A DNA stretch of 64,000 nucleotides, from assembly GCF_006438915.1 (NCBI RefSeq), contig NZ_RCZE01000008.1, positions 186,001-250,000 of the forward strand. The letters are read 5' to 3'. Positions within the stretch are counted from its first letter, which is position 1, and each line of letters begins with the position of its first letter. Below the pieces are notes generated by a model. That model worked only from the letters and a program-made list of their open reading frames with translations. It searched no databases and was not told the origin of the DNA. This document shows, in pieces, positions 40,737 to 49,676 of this stretch. The position numbers and the translations under genes were made by a program. Source of the stretch: Pseudomonas arsenicoxydans (GTDB lineage: Bacteria > Pseudomonadota > Gammaproteobacteria > Pseudomonadales > Pseudomonadaceae).

Positions 40737-41174
40737 GTGGGGACATTTAATAAGAGCATCTATAGCCTTCTGCTGATTGGATGCGCATTGGGCTCAAGTG
40801 TCTGCCTGCCAGTACAGGCTGATAACGGCATCATAACGATCAAGCGTGATGTACAACCGCGCAACGCGGTGGTTCCACCGATGATTCCCGATCCAAACCC
40901 TACGACCGTCAATGCCAACCCGTCGCAACAGATCCTCAGTCAAACACACGAGTTGAGTGACGGTGACTTTGCCAACGTCGCCAGCGGTGCAGGTATCACA
41001 CGCCTGGTCGCACAAGGCACCAACAACCTTGGCGGCAACATTAATAACCAGAGTCAACTTTCAAACCTTCCCGCAGGACACTCCGGAAACTCCGGAAGCG
41101 GTATTGCCAACATGGTCAATTCAAACGTCCAGCAAGGCATGGGTGCTCTGAAAATTCTGACGGGAGACCGTTAA
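40737..41174 (+). CDS. fapA: FapA, amyloid operon periplasmic protein
   Basis: This 145-aa protein has a signal peptide (MGTFNKSIYSLLLIGCALGS...) and an Asn/Ser/Gly-rich mature part with a Fap-like segment (RLVAQGTNNLGGNINNQSQL). GTG 40737 follows AGAAGGAATTG. In Pseudomonas, FapA is proposed to act as a chaperone that influences FapB and FapC incorporation. The assignment follows from position as first gene of fapA-F. Confidence 0.9.
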   Translation: MGTFNKSIYSLLLIGCALGSSVCLPVQADNGIITIKRDVQPRNAVVPPMIPDPNPTTVNANPSQQILSQTHELSDGDFANVASGAGITRLVAQGTNNLGGNINNQSQLSNLPAGHSGNSGSGIANMVNSNVQQGMGALKILTGDR

Positions 41175-41175
41175 G

Positions 41176-41748
41176 ATGAATCGTACCCTGCTGGTTATCG
41201 CCATGTTTTGCAGTTCATCGGTCTTTGCCCAACCACCCGTCAACAATACCGCCAACATCGACAGTTCAGGCGCGCAGTATCAGGGCAACCTCACGGTCAA
41301 CGAAGCGGCCGGCGATCAACAGCAACAGGCTAACGCCCGGGCCATCGCCATTGGCCATGGCGCCAACGCAACGACTCAGATTCGCCAACGGATGCGTACC
41401 GTTGTCGACCCCTCGCTCGATGCCCGATCCAGCATCCAGGGCGACTCCTTCAGTCACGGCAGCGGCGCACTGGGTGTCAACCAGAGCTCTGGCGCCAGTA
41501 ACCAGCAAGCCAACGCAATGCGTATCAGCATTGGTACTCAGCCGCAAAGTATCGACGACAGCGTCCTCATGCAACAGAACGTGGCGCTGCTCAACAACTC
41601 CGATCCAACTGACTCTGCACCAGGCTATCGCCAGGTCACTACCAGTGACCAGGCTTTCACCGGTAGCCGCGGACTTATTCAGTTGAATCAGAGCGCCGGG
41701 GTGGGAAATCGAACTGCCAACACCCTGAGCGTAAGGGTCACGGAGTGA
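41176..41748 (+). CDS. fapB: FapB, minor amyloid / nucleator
   Basis: This 190-aa protein has a signal peptide (MNRTLLVIAMFCSSSVFA) and three imperfect amyloid repeats, for example GNLTVNEAAGDQQQQANARA, GALGVNQSSGASNQQANAMR and GLIQLNQSAGVGNRTANTLS. These have the N-x-G-x-x-N-Q-Q-x-N pattern shared with FapC. FapB is thought to nucleate FapC fibrils. It starts 1 bp after fapA. Confidence 0.93.
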   Translation: MNRTLLVIAMFCSSSVFAQPPVNNTANIDSSGAQYQGNLTVNEAAGDQQQQANARAIAIGHGANATTQIRQRMRTVVDPSLDARSSIQGDSFSHGSGALGVNQSSGASNQQANAMRISIGTQPQSIDDSVLMQQNVALLNNSDPTDSAPGYRQVTTSDQAFTGSRGLIQLNQSAGVGNRTANTLSVRVTE

Positions 41749-41800
41749 CCAAACCAGGTAAACAACAACACTTAACCTAAAATAAGTACGGAGAATCACC

Positions 41801-43177
41801 ATGAAACCTCTGATGGCAATAAAGCCTCTGGTTTTCGCAATTGCTGCGGTCATGGCTGTTGCTGTACAAGCTGGGCAGAACGATAACGATAATCACAACA
41901 ACAACAACAACAACCATAACCACAACCATGGCAATCACAACGGCGGAGGCGATGGCGGCGGCCAACAGAACAACCCACCTCCTCCAACTGTGATATCTAT
42001 TAGCGCGAATGCAAATGCGAACGACACACAGCGCAGCACTGGCAACCGCATCACCAACGAAGGGACTCAGAACGGCGCCGCAATGAGCAGTTCTGCTACA
42101 GGCACCAGCGGCAACGTTGGCGTCAACGTGGCAGCGGGCGCAGGCAACCAGCAGGATAATGCGGCCGCTATTGCAAACGCAGCCGCGGCTTCCACCCTGG
42201 ATAACAGCTTCGTGTTCGGCAGTGCCACTGCCACCGCTTCAGTCATGCAAACGAGCAACAACAACAAAGTCTATAACTACGGCAGCACCAACGCGGCTTC
42301 GATGAGCGGGTCTGGTAATGGCGGCAGCGGCAATATGGGTATCAACGTTGCTGGTGGCGACCTGAACCAACAGAAAAACACCATGGCAATTGCCAACACC
42401 CATGCCGCGCTCGGTAACGCAACAGCCACCGCTTCTGCCACTCAAAACGGTCCTGGCCTGACCGTCGATAACCACGCCGATCGGACTTATCGCGTAGATA
42501 CGCTGACGGTGACCAAAACGGCCAGCGGTAGTCAATCTGCTTCCGGGCAAGCCAACTCGAGCTACAGCAATAACGCAGCCTCAAGCTTTGATCGAAGCAA
42601 GTCTTCCAGCTTTGATGTAAGCGGTTCAAATAGCGCTAATGTGAGCGGCTCAAAAAGCTCTGATTCTAGCTCGTCTTCCAGTGCTTCTTTGAGCGCTACT
42701 TTAAACGCTACCCTGGACGCTGCCGCGCAGGCTTCCCAAGCCGCTTCGTGGACTAATGGCAATCACACGCACAGCAACAGTTCTTCTGGCAGCGCATCGC
42801 TTGATGCATCGCTTAACGCGTCGCTTGACGTTTCGGTCGACAAATCGCACGAGAAATCGACCAGTTCCGAGTTCTCAAAAGCGTATGAGTCTTCGTTCGC
42901 GAAATCTGGCAGCAAATCGTCCGAAAGTTCGGGCAGCAATACGTCCCAATCTTCAGGCGACAAATCGAAAAGCTTCAGTGAAAGCAGTGCATTTGATTTG
43001 AGCAACAGCTACTCCTATCAAGTGCTAACTCCAACTGGCTGGGCAAACCCAGTGACCAATGTGGCCGTCCTGAGTGGTTCGGTTAATGGCGGTAGTGGCA
43101 ACCTGGGCGTCAACGTGGCTGCCGGTGTGGGTAACCAGCAAAGCAACTCGCTGGCCATCTCCAACAACTCCTTCTAA
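41801..43177 (+). CDS. fapC: FapC, major functional amyloid subunit
   Basis: This 458-aa protein has a signal peptide, an Asn/His-rich segment (residues about 25-50), then repeat R1 (GNVGVNVAAGAGNQQDNAAA), repeat R2 (GNMGINVAGGDLNQQKNTMA) and, after a Ser-rich linker of about 190 residues, repeat R3 (GNLGVNVAAGVGNQQSNSLA). The linker is almost all Ser/Ala/Lys/Asp with short repeats. No Cys is present. It is the extracellular fibre subunit for biofilm matrix. GGAG precedes the ATG. Confidence 0.95.
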   Translation: MKPLMAIKPLVFAIAAVMAVAVQAGQNDNDNHNNNNNNHNHNHGNHNGGGDGGGQQNNPPPPTVISISANANANDTQRSTGNRITNEGTQNGAAMSSSATGTSGNVGVNVAAGAGNQQDNAAAIANAAAASTLDNSFVFGSATATASVMQTSNNNKVYNYGSTNAASMSGSGNGGSGNMGINVAGGDLNQQKNTMAIANTHAALGNATATASATQNGPGLTVDNHADRTYRVDTLTVTKTASGSQSASGQANSSYSNNAASSFDRSKSSSFDVSGSNSANVSGSKSSDSSSSSSASLSATLNATLDAAAQASQAASWTNGNHTHSNSSSGSASLDASLNASLDVSVDKSHEKSTSSEFSKAYESSFAKSGSKSSESSGSNTSQSSGDKSKSFSESSAFDLSNSYSYQVLTPTGWANPVTNVAVLSGSVNGGSGNLGVNVAAGVGNQQSNSLAISNNSF

Positions 43178-43190
43178 CTGCTGTCTTTGG

Positions 43191-43214
43191 AGGCCCCCTT
43201 TTGGGGGCCTTTTC
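43191..43214 (+). terminator. Hairpin between fapC and fapD, possible partial terminator
   Basis: AGGCCCCC-TTTT-GGGGGCCT followed by TTTC forms an 8-bp GC stem with a short T-run. It would let most transcripts end after fapC and some continue into fapDEF, giving more fibre subunit than export machinery. Confidence 0.65.
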
Positions 43215-43239
43215 AACTACCACCAGAAGGCATCTCACC

Positions 43240-43920
43240 ATGCGCATCATCGCCTTGGCATTTCTGCTTTGCGTGGCCACTTTGATCGAGGCTGCACAAA
43301 TGCCGCTTTCCGTCTTGCCTGGCGGCGCGGTGGTGTACAAACCGATCCAGAGCATACGCGAGCGTAAATTCGCCGATCTGGTGCAACAGAAAACTGACTT
43401 CAGTTGTGGCGCAGCAGCGCTGGCAACGATATTGCGCCAGGCCTATTGGCTGGACGTGAATGAAGAACAGATCATCGAAGGCATGCTGCAACACTCCGAT
43501 CAAAAACTTGTCCGCGTCCAAGGCTTTTCCATGCTCGATATGAAGCATTACGTGGAAAGTATCGGCATGCGAGCCCGTGGCTACCGGGTTGCGCCGGAAA
43601 CGTTAAATGACATCAAAATTCCGGTTGTAGTGCTCATGGACATCCGTGGCTACAAACATTTTGTGGTCATGCAAAGAGTGCAAAAAGGCTGGGTATATAT
43701 CGGTGATCCGGTACTCGGTCATAAACGCTACAAAGTCGAAGACTTTGTCAAAGGCTGGAACGGCATCATCTTTGCCGTCATTGGCCAGGGCTACGACAAA
43801 ACCAATGCGTTGCTCGACCCGCCGTTGCCACTGTCCGCCAAGAACCGCATCAACGCCTTCAGCCCGGTGCAAGACACTGAGCTGATGGATTTCGGATTCA
43901 TTCAAAGCGACTTCTTCTAA
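43240..43920 (+). CDS. fapD: FapD, C39-like periplasmic peptidase
   Basis: This 226-aa protein has a signal sequence (MRIIALAFLLCVATLIEAAQ) and a C39 papain-like fold. Catalytic Cys56 lies in QKTDFSCGAAALATIL, His in GYKHFVVMQ and Asp in YIGDPVLGH. FapD is needed for amyloid secretion and probably processes Fap components. ATG 43240 has GAAGG upstream. Confidence 0.93.
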   Translation: MRIIALAFLLCVATLIEAAQMPLSVLPGGAVVYKPIQSIRERKFADLVQQKTDFSCGAAALATILRQAYWLDVNEEQIIEGMLQHSDQKLVRVQGFSMLDMKHYVESIGMRARGYRVAPETLNDIKIPVVVLMDIRGYKHFVVMQRVQKGWVYIGDPVLGHKRYKVEDFVKGWNGIIFAVIGQGYDKTNALLDPPLPLSAKNRINAFSPVQDTELMDFGFIQSDFF

Positions 43921-43953
43921 TAACAAGGGAGCACGAAGCTCCGGGAGTATCCA

Positions 43954-44703
43954 ATGAAGACTCCAACCTGGCTGGCCGTCGTTTGCCTGGTCGCCAGCCT
44001 GCCGACCCACGCACAGTCGTTCAAACCCATCGAGTTGAACGATCAGGAATTGGCCGTCCTGAGAGGCCGCTTCGTCATGCCGGGACGGATCATCAGTTTC
44101 GGCGTTGTCATGACCACCACGTGGCAAAACGCCAACGGCGCATTGATCGGGGCGACTTCCTCAATGCAAATCCAGCAGACGACCATCAAGCCACAGTTCT
44201 ATGTGTCGATGATCAACGACAAAGGCAGTAACTCAACTGGTTCGCAAGGCACCACCGGCACCGGGATCGTCACTGGCGGCAGCGGCTTGAACAGCACCGA
44301 AGGCGTCACACAAGTGGTACGTGCTGCGGGCGACAATAATATGGCCAACAACAACGTTGATATCAACGTCACCAAGGCTAACCAAGTGCCAGCAACGCAA
44401 CCGCAGGGCCAGGCATTGGCCGACGGCTCGACGGTGGTCGGCGCCAATGGCGCGGGCTCGCTGAGCGTTTCCTCGAGCGGATCGGGTGTGCAACTCAACA
44501 TTGTGGCCAACAACAACCAGGGGAGTGCCATGCAACGCCTGGCCCAGGGTGGGTTAATGCAAAACACTACCTTGCTCGGCGGCGGCAATCGCGTCACCAA
44601 CCTCACATCTCTCAATGTCGTGCTGCGTGACAACGTGCCGACAGCCGGGTCGCTCAATGGCAGCCTGGACCAACTAAAAGGTCTTCGCACGCCCGGATTC
44701 TGA
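43954..44703 (+). CDS. fapE: FapE, minor Fap component
   Basis: This 249-aa protein has a signal peptide (MKTPTWLAVVCLVASLPTHA) and the conserved start of the mature chain with ELAVLRGRFVMPGRIISFGV, then an Asn/Gly/Ser-rich middle. FapE is a minor fibre-associated protein. It is placed between fapD and fapF as in other Pseudomonas fap operons. Confidence 0.93.
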   Translation: MKTPTWLAVVCLVASLPTHAQSFKPIELNDQELAVLRGRFVMPGRIISFGVVMTTTWQNANGALIGATSSMQIQQTTIKPQFYVSMINDKGSNSTGSQGTTGTGIVTGGSGLNSTEGVTQVVRAAGDNNMANNNVDINVTKANQVPATQPQGQALADGSTVVGANGAGSLSVSSSGSGVQLNIVANNNQGSAMQRLAQGGLMQNTTLLGGGNRVTNLTSLNVVLRDNVPTAGSLNGSLDQLKGLRTPGF

Positions 44704-44748
44704 TCTACGCTCAGTCTCAAATGATGTGTCAGAAGGGACGGCTAACCC

Positions 44749-46029
44749 ATGCACCGATCTTTTACGTTCAGAGCTATCGTTTGTTTGAGCAGTCTGGCTC
44801 CGGCATCTTTGCTATACGCAGCACCGGACCCGCAGGTAGAAGCATTAAAACAAGAACTCATGGAGTTGAAGCAACGATACGAAGCACAACAGAACGCGTT
44901 GATGGTCCTCGAGCAACGCGTTCGCCAGGTCGAAGAAGCACCTGCGGCACCTGCTCCCAAACGCCTGACCAAATCCCCCGCCGAAACGACCTCCGGCGGC
45001 CAGAAGGTGGCCGCCGCTGCGCCGGGAACCACAGGCAGTTCATATGGCCAACAGCTCAAGGATGACTCGGAGCCGGCGCAAAGCGTTTCCAACCTGTATG
45101 ACGAAGCCAGCGGCTTCTTCGGCGGTGGCAAGTTCAGCTTCGAAACCGGCATGACCTATACGCACTACGATACCCGTGCGCTGGTGCTCAACGGTTTCCT
45201 GGCACTGGACTCGATCTTTCTCGGCAACATTAACCTCGACCGCATCAAGGCCGACAACTGGACCCTGGACCTGACCGCCCGCTACAACGTTGCGCAACGC
45301 TGGCAGTTCGACATCAACGTCCCAGTGATATATCGCGAATCAACCTATTCCTCGGGTGGCGCAGGTGGCGCAGGCCCGGTGTCGTCGGACGCAACGGTTA
45401 CGCGTGACCCGACCATCGGCGATGTGAACGTTGGCGTGGCCTACAAGTTTCTGGATGAAACCGCCAGTCTGCCCGACTCGGTCTTTACACTGCGCATCAA
45501 GGCGCCGACCGGTCAGGATCCTTACGGCATCAAACTGGTTAATGACCCGAACAACGATAATCTCTCGGTACCCGAGAGCTTGCCGACAGGTAATGGTGTC
45601 TGGTCGGTCACCCCGGGTATCTCTCTGGTCAAAACCTTCGACCCGGCCGTGCTGTTCGGCAGCCTGGCTTACACCTATAACCTGGAGAACTCTTTCAACG
45701 ACATCAGCCCTCAGGTCGACTCCAAGGTGCCTGGGGACGTGAAGCTGGGCAATTCCTGGCAGGCCGGTGCCGGCATAGCATTTGCCTTGAACGAGAAAAT
45801 GAGTATGTCGTTCTCGTTCTCCGATCAGTTTGCTCGCAAGAGCAAGGTCAAGCCGGACGGTGGCGATTGGCAATCAATTACCAACAGCGACTACAACGCG
45901 GCTAACTTCAACATCGGCATGACCCTGGCAGCTTCCGATAAACTGACGATCGTACCCAACCTGGCCATCGGCCTGACCGACGACGCACCAGGCTTTTCCT
46001 TCAGCCTGAAATTCCCTTATTACTTCTGA
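44749..46029 (+). CDS. fapF: FapF, outer-membrane amyloid secretion pore
   Basis: This 426-aa protein has a signal peptide, an N-terminal coiled coil (QVEALKQELMELKQRYEAQQ), a linker plug (residues about 65-105) and a C-terminal beta barrel ending in FSFSLKFPYYF with terminal Phe. FapF forms trimeric gated pores that export FapB, FapC and FapE. Confidence 0.95.
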   Translation: MHRSFTFRAIVCLSSLAPASLLYAAPDPQVEALKQELMELKQRYEAQQNALMVLEQRVRQVEEAPAAPAPKRLTKSPAETTSGGQKVAAAAPGTTGSSYGQQLKDDSEPAQSVSNLYDEASGFFGGGKFSFETGMTYTHYDTRALVLNGFLALDSIFLGNINLDRIKADNWTLDLTARYNVAQRWQFDINVPVIYRESTYSSGGAGGAGPVSSDATVTRDPTIGDVNVGVAYKFLDETASLPDSVFTLRIKAPTGQDPYGIKLVNDPNNDNLSVPESLPTGNGVWSVTPGISLVKTFDPAVLFGSLAYTYNLENSFNDISPQVDSKVPGDVKLGNSWQAGAGIAFALNEKMSMSFSFSDQFARKSKVKPDGGDWQSITNSDYNAANFNIGMTLAASDKLTIVPNLAIGLTDDAPGFSFSLKFPYYF

Positions 46030-46038
46030 TCTGACCCG

Positions 46039-46073
46039 CACAAAAAAAACCGCTTTTCGGCGGTTTTTTTGTG
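46039..46073. terminator. Bidirectional terminator between fapF and the activator gene
   Basis: CACAAAAAAAACCG and CGGTTTTTTTGTG form a stem closed by CTTTTCGG, with A and T tracts suited to both directions. It ends fapF on the plus strand and the sigma-54 activator gene on the minus strand. Confidence 0.9.
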
Positions 46074-46107
46074 GGTGAGTGACTGTGTTTTACGGTCAGC
46101 TTTCAGC

Positions 46108-47433
46108 TCAACGTATTTGATGCTTGTGCAATAAACGGTAGAAGGTAGGCCTCGATATACCGAGCACCTTGGCGGCGACGCTCAAATTGTCGCTGTGACG
46201 GTTAAGCACATCACACAAGGCCTGCCGCTCTGCCCGGTGTTTGTAGTTTTCCAGTGTGCCCATCGGCGCGGCAATGCTCTGCTGACCGATCAACCCCAAG
46301 TCCCGCGCTTCGATTTGCCGTCCTTCGGCCAACACCAGACCACGACGTACCCGGTTGGCCAATTCGCGGACATTGCCCGGCCAGTCATGCTTGCCCATGG
46401 CAATCAGCGCATCCTCGCTGAAACTGCGCGGACGGCGGCCGGTTTCGTGACTGTAGAAGTGGGAAAAGTGGTTCGCCAGCATCGACAGATCACCGTGGCG
46501 TTCACGCAGTGGCGCAGTCACCACCTGAAGCACGTTCAGGCGGTAGTACAAATCTTCGCGGAAGCGTTTCTTCTCGATGGCGGCTTCAAGGTCGACGTGT
46601 GTTGCCGCCAATACCCGCACATCCACCGGAATCGGCTGACTGCCGCCGACGCGTTCAATGTGCTTTTCCTGCAGGAAGCGCAACAGATTGGCTTGCAGCT
46701 CCAGCGGCAAATCACCGATTTCATCGAGGAACAACGTGCCGCCGTTCGCCGCTTCTATCCGTCCGACCTTGCGCTGATGGGCGCCGGTGAAAGCGCCTTT
46801 CTCATGGCCAAACAACTCGGACTGGATAAGGTGTTCCGGAATCGCACCGCAATTGATCGCCACAAAAGGTTTGCTGTGGCGCTGCGATTGTCGGTGCAGG
46901 GTGCGGGCAACCAACTCCTTGCCGGTGCCGCTTTCGCCGCGGATCAACACCGGGGATTCGGTGGGCGCCAATTTGCTCAGCAACTTGCGCAGTTCGCGGA
47001 TCGGTTTGCTGTCGCCCAACAGTTCGTGCTCAGGCTGATCGATGTGAATCGTGCCTTGCCCGCGCAAGCGCGCCATGCCGAACGCCCGCCCCAGAGTGAC
47101 CTGAACCCGGGAGACGTCAAACGGCAAGGTGTGAAAATCGAAAAACCATTCGCAAACGAAGTCCCCGACATTCTGCAAACGCAGGACTTCCTGGTTGAGT
47201 ACGGCAATCCACTCGGTGCCGCTGCGGCTGATCAGCTCTTTGACGGCTTCCGGGCGTTCCAGATGGAAAGGTTGCAATCGCAAGAGGCCGACGTCGCAGG
47301 TTCTATCGGCGGCGTTCTCTAGAGAACAGCTATCAACATCCCAACCCACCGAGCGCAAACCCGGTAACAGACGATGGCAGTCGTCGCAGGGGTCTACTAC
47401 TAACAGACGTCGTAACGCGGGCGCTTCGATCAT
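46108..47433 (-). CDS. Sigma-54-dependent transcriptional activator (VpsR-like), likely fap regulator
   Basis: This 441-aa protein has an N-terminal receiver-like VpsR-type domain (residues 1-125). An AAA+ domain follows with Walker A GESGTGKE (166-173), the sigma-54 contact loop GAFTGA (213-218) and Walker B LFLDEIGD. A Fis-type HTH closes the protein (LSVAAKVLGISRPTFYRLLH). The receiver-like domain lacks a clear phospho-acceptor pattern. Since GAFTGA is intact it should activate sigma-54 promoters; the nearest good one is upstream of fapA. Confidence 0.88.
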   Translation of the reverse strand: MIEAPALRRLLVVDPCDDCHRLLPGLRSVGWDVDSCSLENAADRTCDVGLLRLQPFHLERPEAVKELISRSGTEWIAVLNQEVLRLQNVGDFVCEWFFDFHTLPFDVSRVQVTLGRAFGMARLRGQGTIHIDQPEHELLGDSKPIRELRKLLSKLAPTESPVLIRGESGTGKELVARTLHRQSQRHSKPFVAINCGAIPEHLIQSELFGHEKGAFTGAHQRKVGRIEAANGGTLFLDEIGDLPLELQANLLRFLQEKHIERVGGSQPIPVDVRVLAATHVDLEAAIEKKRFREDLYYRLNVLQVVTAPLRERHGDLSMLANHFSHFYSHETGRRPRSFSEDALIAMGKHDWPGNVRELANRVRRGLVLAEGRQIEARDLGLIGQQSIAAPMGTLENYKHRAERQALCDVLNRHSDNLSVAAKVLGISRPTFYRLLHKHQIR

Positions 47434-47776
47434 GACTGTTCCTTGACGCCAAATTTTAGGAAATATTAGTAAAAACAGTCATTTGGCGGACCTGGCTGTA
47501 ACATTAGCAAGAATTTGACACGGCCTTGTATCGATTGACTATAGAGCAGCCACTTAATAAGTTATAAGCGCGACTTGGTTAGTTACCTAACGAGTTGAAC
47601 CTTTCATTCAGCTTTCAAAAGAAGTCCCTGCTATTGAGTATATGAAAGAAAGTTGAAATTTCTTTTGTTTGTGTGTGACCTGACCCCCTATTGGGGGCAT
47701 CAGTACAAGTAACCAGCCGAACGGTAAGCCCAACCGACGGCACATCACTTGATTGGGCATACAGAGAGAAGACCCC
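47434..47776. other. 343-bp intergenic region with promoter-like boxes and a GC hairpin
   Basis: It should hold promoters for the activator gene (minus) and for the small gene at 47777 (plus). TTGACA at 47515-47520 and TATAGA at 47540-47545 are 19 bp apart, longer than ideal. A perfect CCCCC-TATT-GGGGG hairpin lies at 47684-47697 within the leader of the plus-strand gene. No ORF is supported. Confidence 0.5.
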
Positions 47777-48043
47777 ATGACCGCCCCGCTCCGTATCAAC
47801 GAAGCTCTTTTGATTGCCGACCGCGCATTTCAACCTTTCGAATGCGTCGCCTGGGCTCAACAAGACGGCAACGGCGAGCTCTGCATCACCGTTATCGACC
47901 GCACCAATACCCATATCGGTCGTACCCAAATCCCAAGCAGCGCCTATTCCGATCCTGCACAACTCGAACACCTGTTGCAGCAGGCCCGCGCCGAATTGAG
48001 CCAGGAAGGTTATAAGCTGCAATCATGGTCAATGCCGCATTAA
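47777..48043 (+). CDS. Small conserved-looking protein, unknown
   Basis: This 88-aa protein (MTAPLRINEALLIADRAFQP...) is cytoplasmic with alternating strands and a C-terminal helix (PAQLEHLLQQARAELSQEGY). AGAGAGAAGA precedes ATG 47777. It has a long leader with a GC hairpin. No family was recognised. Confidence 0.7.
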   Translation: MTAPLRINEALLIADRAFQPFECVAWAQQDGNGELCITVIDRTNTHIGRTQIPSSAYSDPAQLEHLLQQARAELSQEGYKLQSWSMPH

Positions 48044-48051
48044 GGGCGTTC

Positions 48052-48075
48052 GCGGATTACTTCAAGGTAATCCGC
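48052..48075 (+). terminator. Hairpin after the small gene, probable terminator
   Basis: GCGGATTAC-TTCAAG-GTAATCCGC is a perfect 9-bp stem 8 bp after the stop codon. The following CCCCCCTCTTTAT is a weak T-tract, so termination may be partial. Confidence 0.6.
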
Positions 48076-48310
48076 CCCCCTCTTTATCTGGCTGTTTGTG
48101 ACATTAACAGCGCACTCGATACTCCAACTTCCCCGCCGCGTGTTACTTGGCTGCCTTGTCAGTGGTTCGAAAAGACACTGTTCTGGCACACAGTGACCCT
48201 CCGCCTGTTAGTTATGACAGTTGTGCGATCGCTCATTCAGGGATTGAATGTTTCGCAGGCAGTTGCCCTCCCGTTTCCGGGTTTCGGTCAGCTCGCAAGG
48301 AGATGCGCGC

Positions 48311-49600
48311 ATGCCACACCAGACTGCATTTGCCCTACCTGCATCGCGAAGTATTGCTGGCGACCTCGATAAAAGTTTTGCCGCCGGTGGTAAGACCCAA
48401 GTGTATTTCGCGGGCAGTACGTCAAGCATCGCCAACAGCGTGGAAATCGACCGGAATGGTCGTGTACTGGTGGCGGCCACCGTCGGCATGCGAGATGGCA
48501 ATTGCTTTGGCCTGGCCCGGTTACTGGAAGACGGCTCGGCAGACCTGGCATTTGGCCTTAATGGCAGCGTTATCGGGCAATTCCAGCGCGGCCACGAGGC
48601 CATGGCGGGCAAAGTCCACGTCCTCGCCAACGGACACCTGCTGGTGGCCGGCCTGCACTATGAAAATGCTCACCGGACGCTGCCAGCGCTGGCACTGTTT
48701 GATTCACAAGGTCACCCGGTCGAACATTTTGGTGACAACGGGCGCTGTGTCGTACGCCTGCCGGGAAACCTGTCCCAGGGCATGCGCGACCTCTGGCTTC
48801 CCCCGGGTGTTCCCGGGGCCGAAGCCTGCGACGTCCAGGTCCAGGCAGATGGCCGGATCCTGCTGCTGGCCAACCATCATTTTGAACTGGCAGACCACGT
48901 CGGTCTGCTGATACGCCTCACCCGACAGGGCGAACTGGACACGTCCTTCAACGGCCGCGGCTTCGTCATCGTCCGGCATTTACTGATGAACTCCTGGCTC
49001 AGCAGCCTGCTGGTGCAATGCGACGGCCGGATCATGGTGGGGGGATCAATCAATTTCCCCGAAGAAGGTTTGCTCGCCCGCTACCTCCCCGATGGCCGCC
49101 TGGATGACACGTTTGCCGTGGATGGTTTTATGACGTTCAGAGCCGAGGAACGCGGCGCTCAGGTCAGTCAGATCATCGAGCAGGACAATGGCGACTTGCA
49201 GTGTTTCGGCAGCAGCCGCGACCCGATGCATTGCCTCGCCTTCAAAGTGCACGGCAATGGTCGCCCGGACACCCACTGCAACACCGGCCATCCCCAACTA
49301 TTGAAAATTGGCCGTAGTGGTTGCCAATGGACAGCCGCCCGGCGTCTGGACGATGGACGTGTGATAGCAGTTGGCGCCACGATTGGCGGCGTTGAAGCCG
49401 ATTTCCTGTTGGCCCGGTATTTACCCGGTGGACAGCTGGACCCAGGCTTTGCCGAAGGCACCTGCTGGGTTCGCACGCGTCTGGGTCGCAGCCTCGACAC
49501 CGCGACGTCGGTGGCCGTGCAAGCTGATGGAAGAATCGTCGTCGGCGGTTATTCGTTGGATGGCAACTACAAGGCTGTCGTAGTGCGCTATCTCGGCTAG
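48311..49600 (+). CDS. Delta-60 repeat beta-propeller-like protein
   Basis: This 429-aa protein has at least six repeats of the delta-60 type, each with an Asp-G-R core, for example VQADGRILLLANHHFELADH, VQCDGRIMVGGS and VQADGRIVVGGYSLDGNYKA, alternating with RL..DG.LD..F segments. No signal peptide is clear at the N-terminus. ATG 48311 follows AAGGAGATG. Such proteins are predicted propellers of unknown role. Confidence 0.85.
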   Translation: MPHQTAFALPASRSIAGDLDKSFAAGGKTQVYFAGSTSSIANSVEIDRNGRVLVAATVGMRDGNCFGLARLLEDGSADLAFGLNGSVIGQFQRGHEAMAGKVHVLANGHLLVAGLHYENAHRTLPALALFDSQGHPVEHFGDNGRCVVRLPGNLSQGMRDLWLPPGVPGAEACDVQVQADGRILLLANHHFELADHVGLLIRLTRQGELDTSFNGRGFVIVRHLLMNSWLSSLLVQCDGRIMVGGSINFPEEGLLARYLPDGRLDDTFAVDGFMTFRAEERGAQVSQIIEQDNGDLQCFGSSRDPMHCLAFKVHGNGRPDTHCNTGHPQLLKIGRSGCQWTAARRLDDGRVIAVGATIGGVEADFLLARYLPGGQLDPGFAEGTCWVRTRLGRSLDTATSVAVQADGRIVVGGYSLDGNYKAVVVRYLG

Positions 49601-49676
49601 GCACTTCGCTTTCTCACACTTGATATTCCCATCTTGTTACGGCAAGTTGCGCGCTTCTTTATACAAGGAGTAGCCG

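Noticed and set aside
41890..41945. AAC/CAC-rich microsatellite at the start of fapC
   Set aside because: It is in frame and encodes the Asn/His-rich segment of FapC, so it is treated as coding, not as a separate repeat.
47481..47500. Possible sigma-54 site TTGGCGGACCTGGCTG upstream of the activator gene
   Set aside because: GG and GC are 8 bp apart instead of 10, so it does not meet the sigma-54 spacing.
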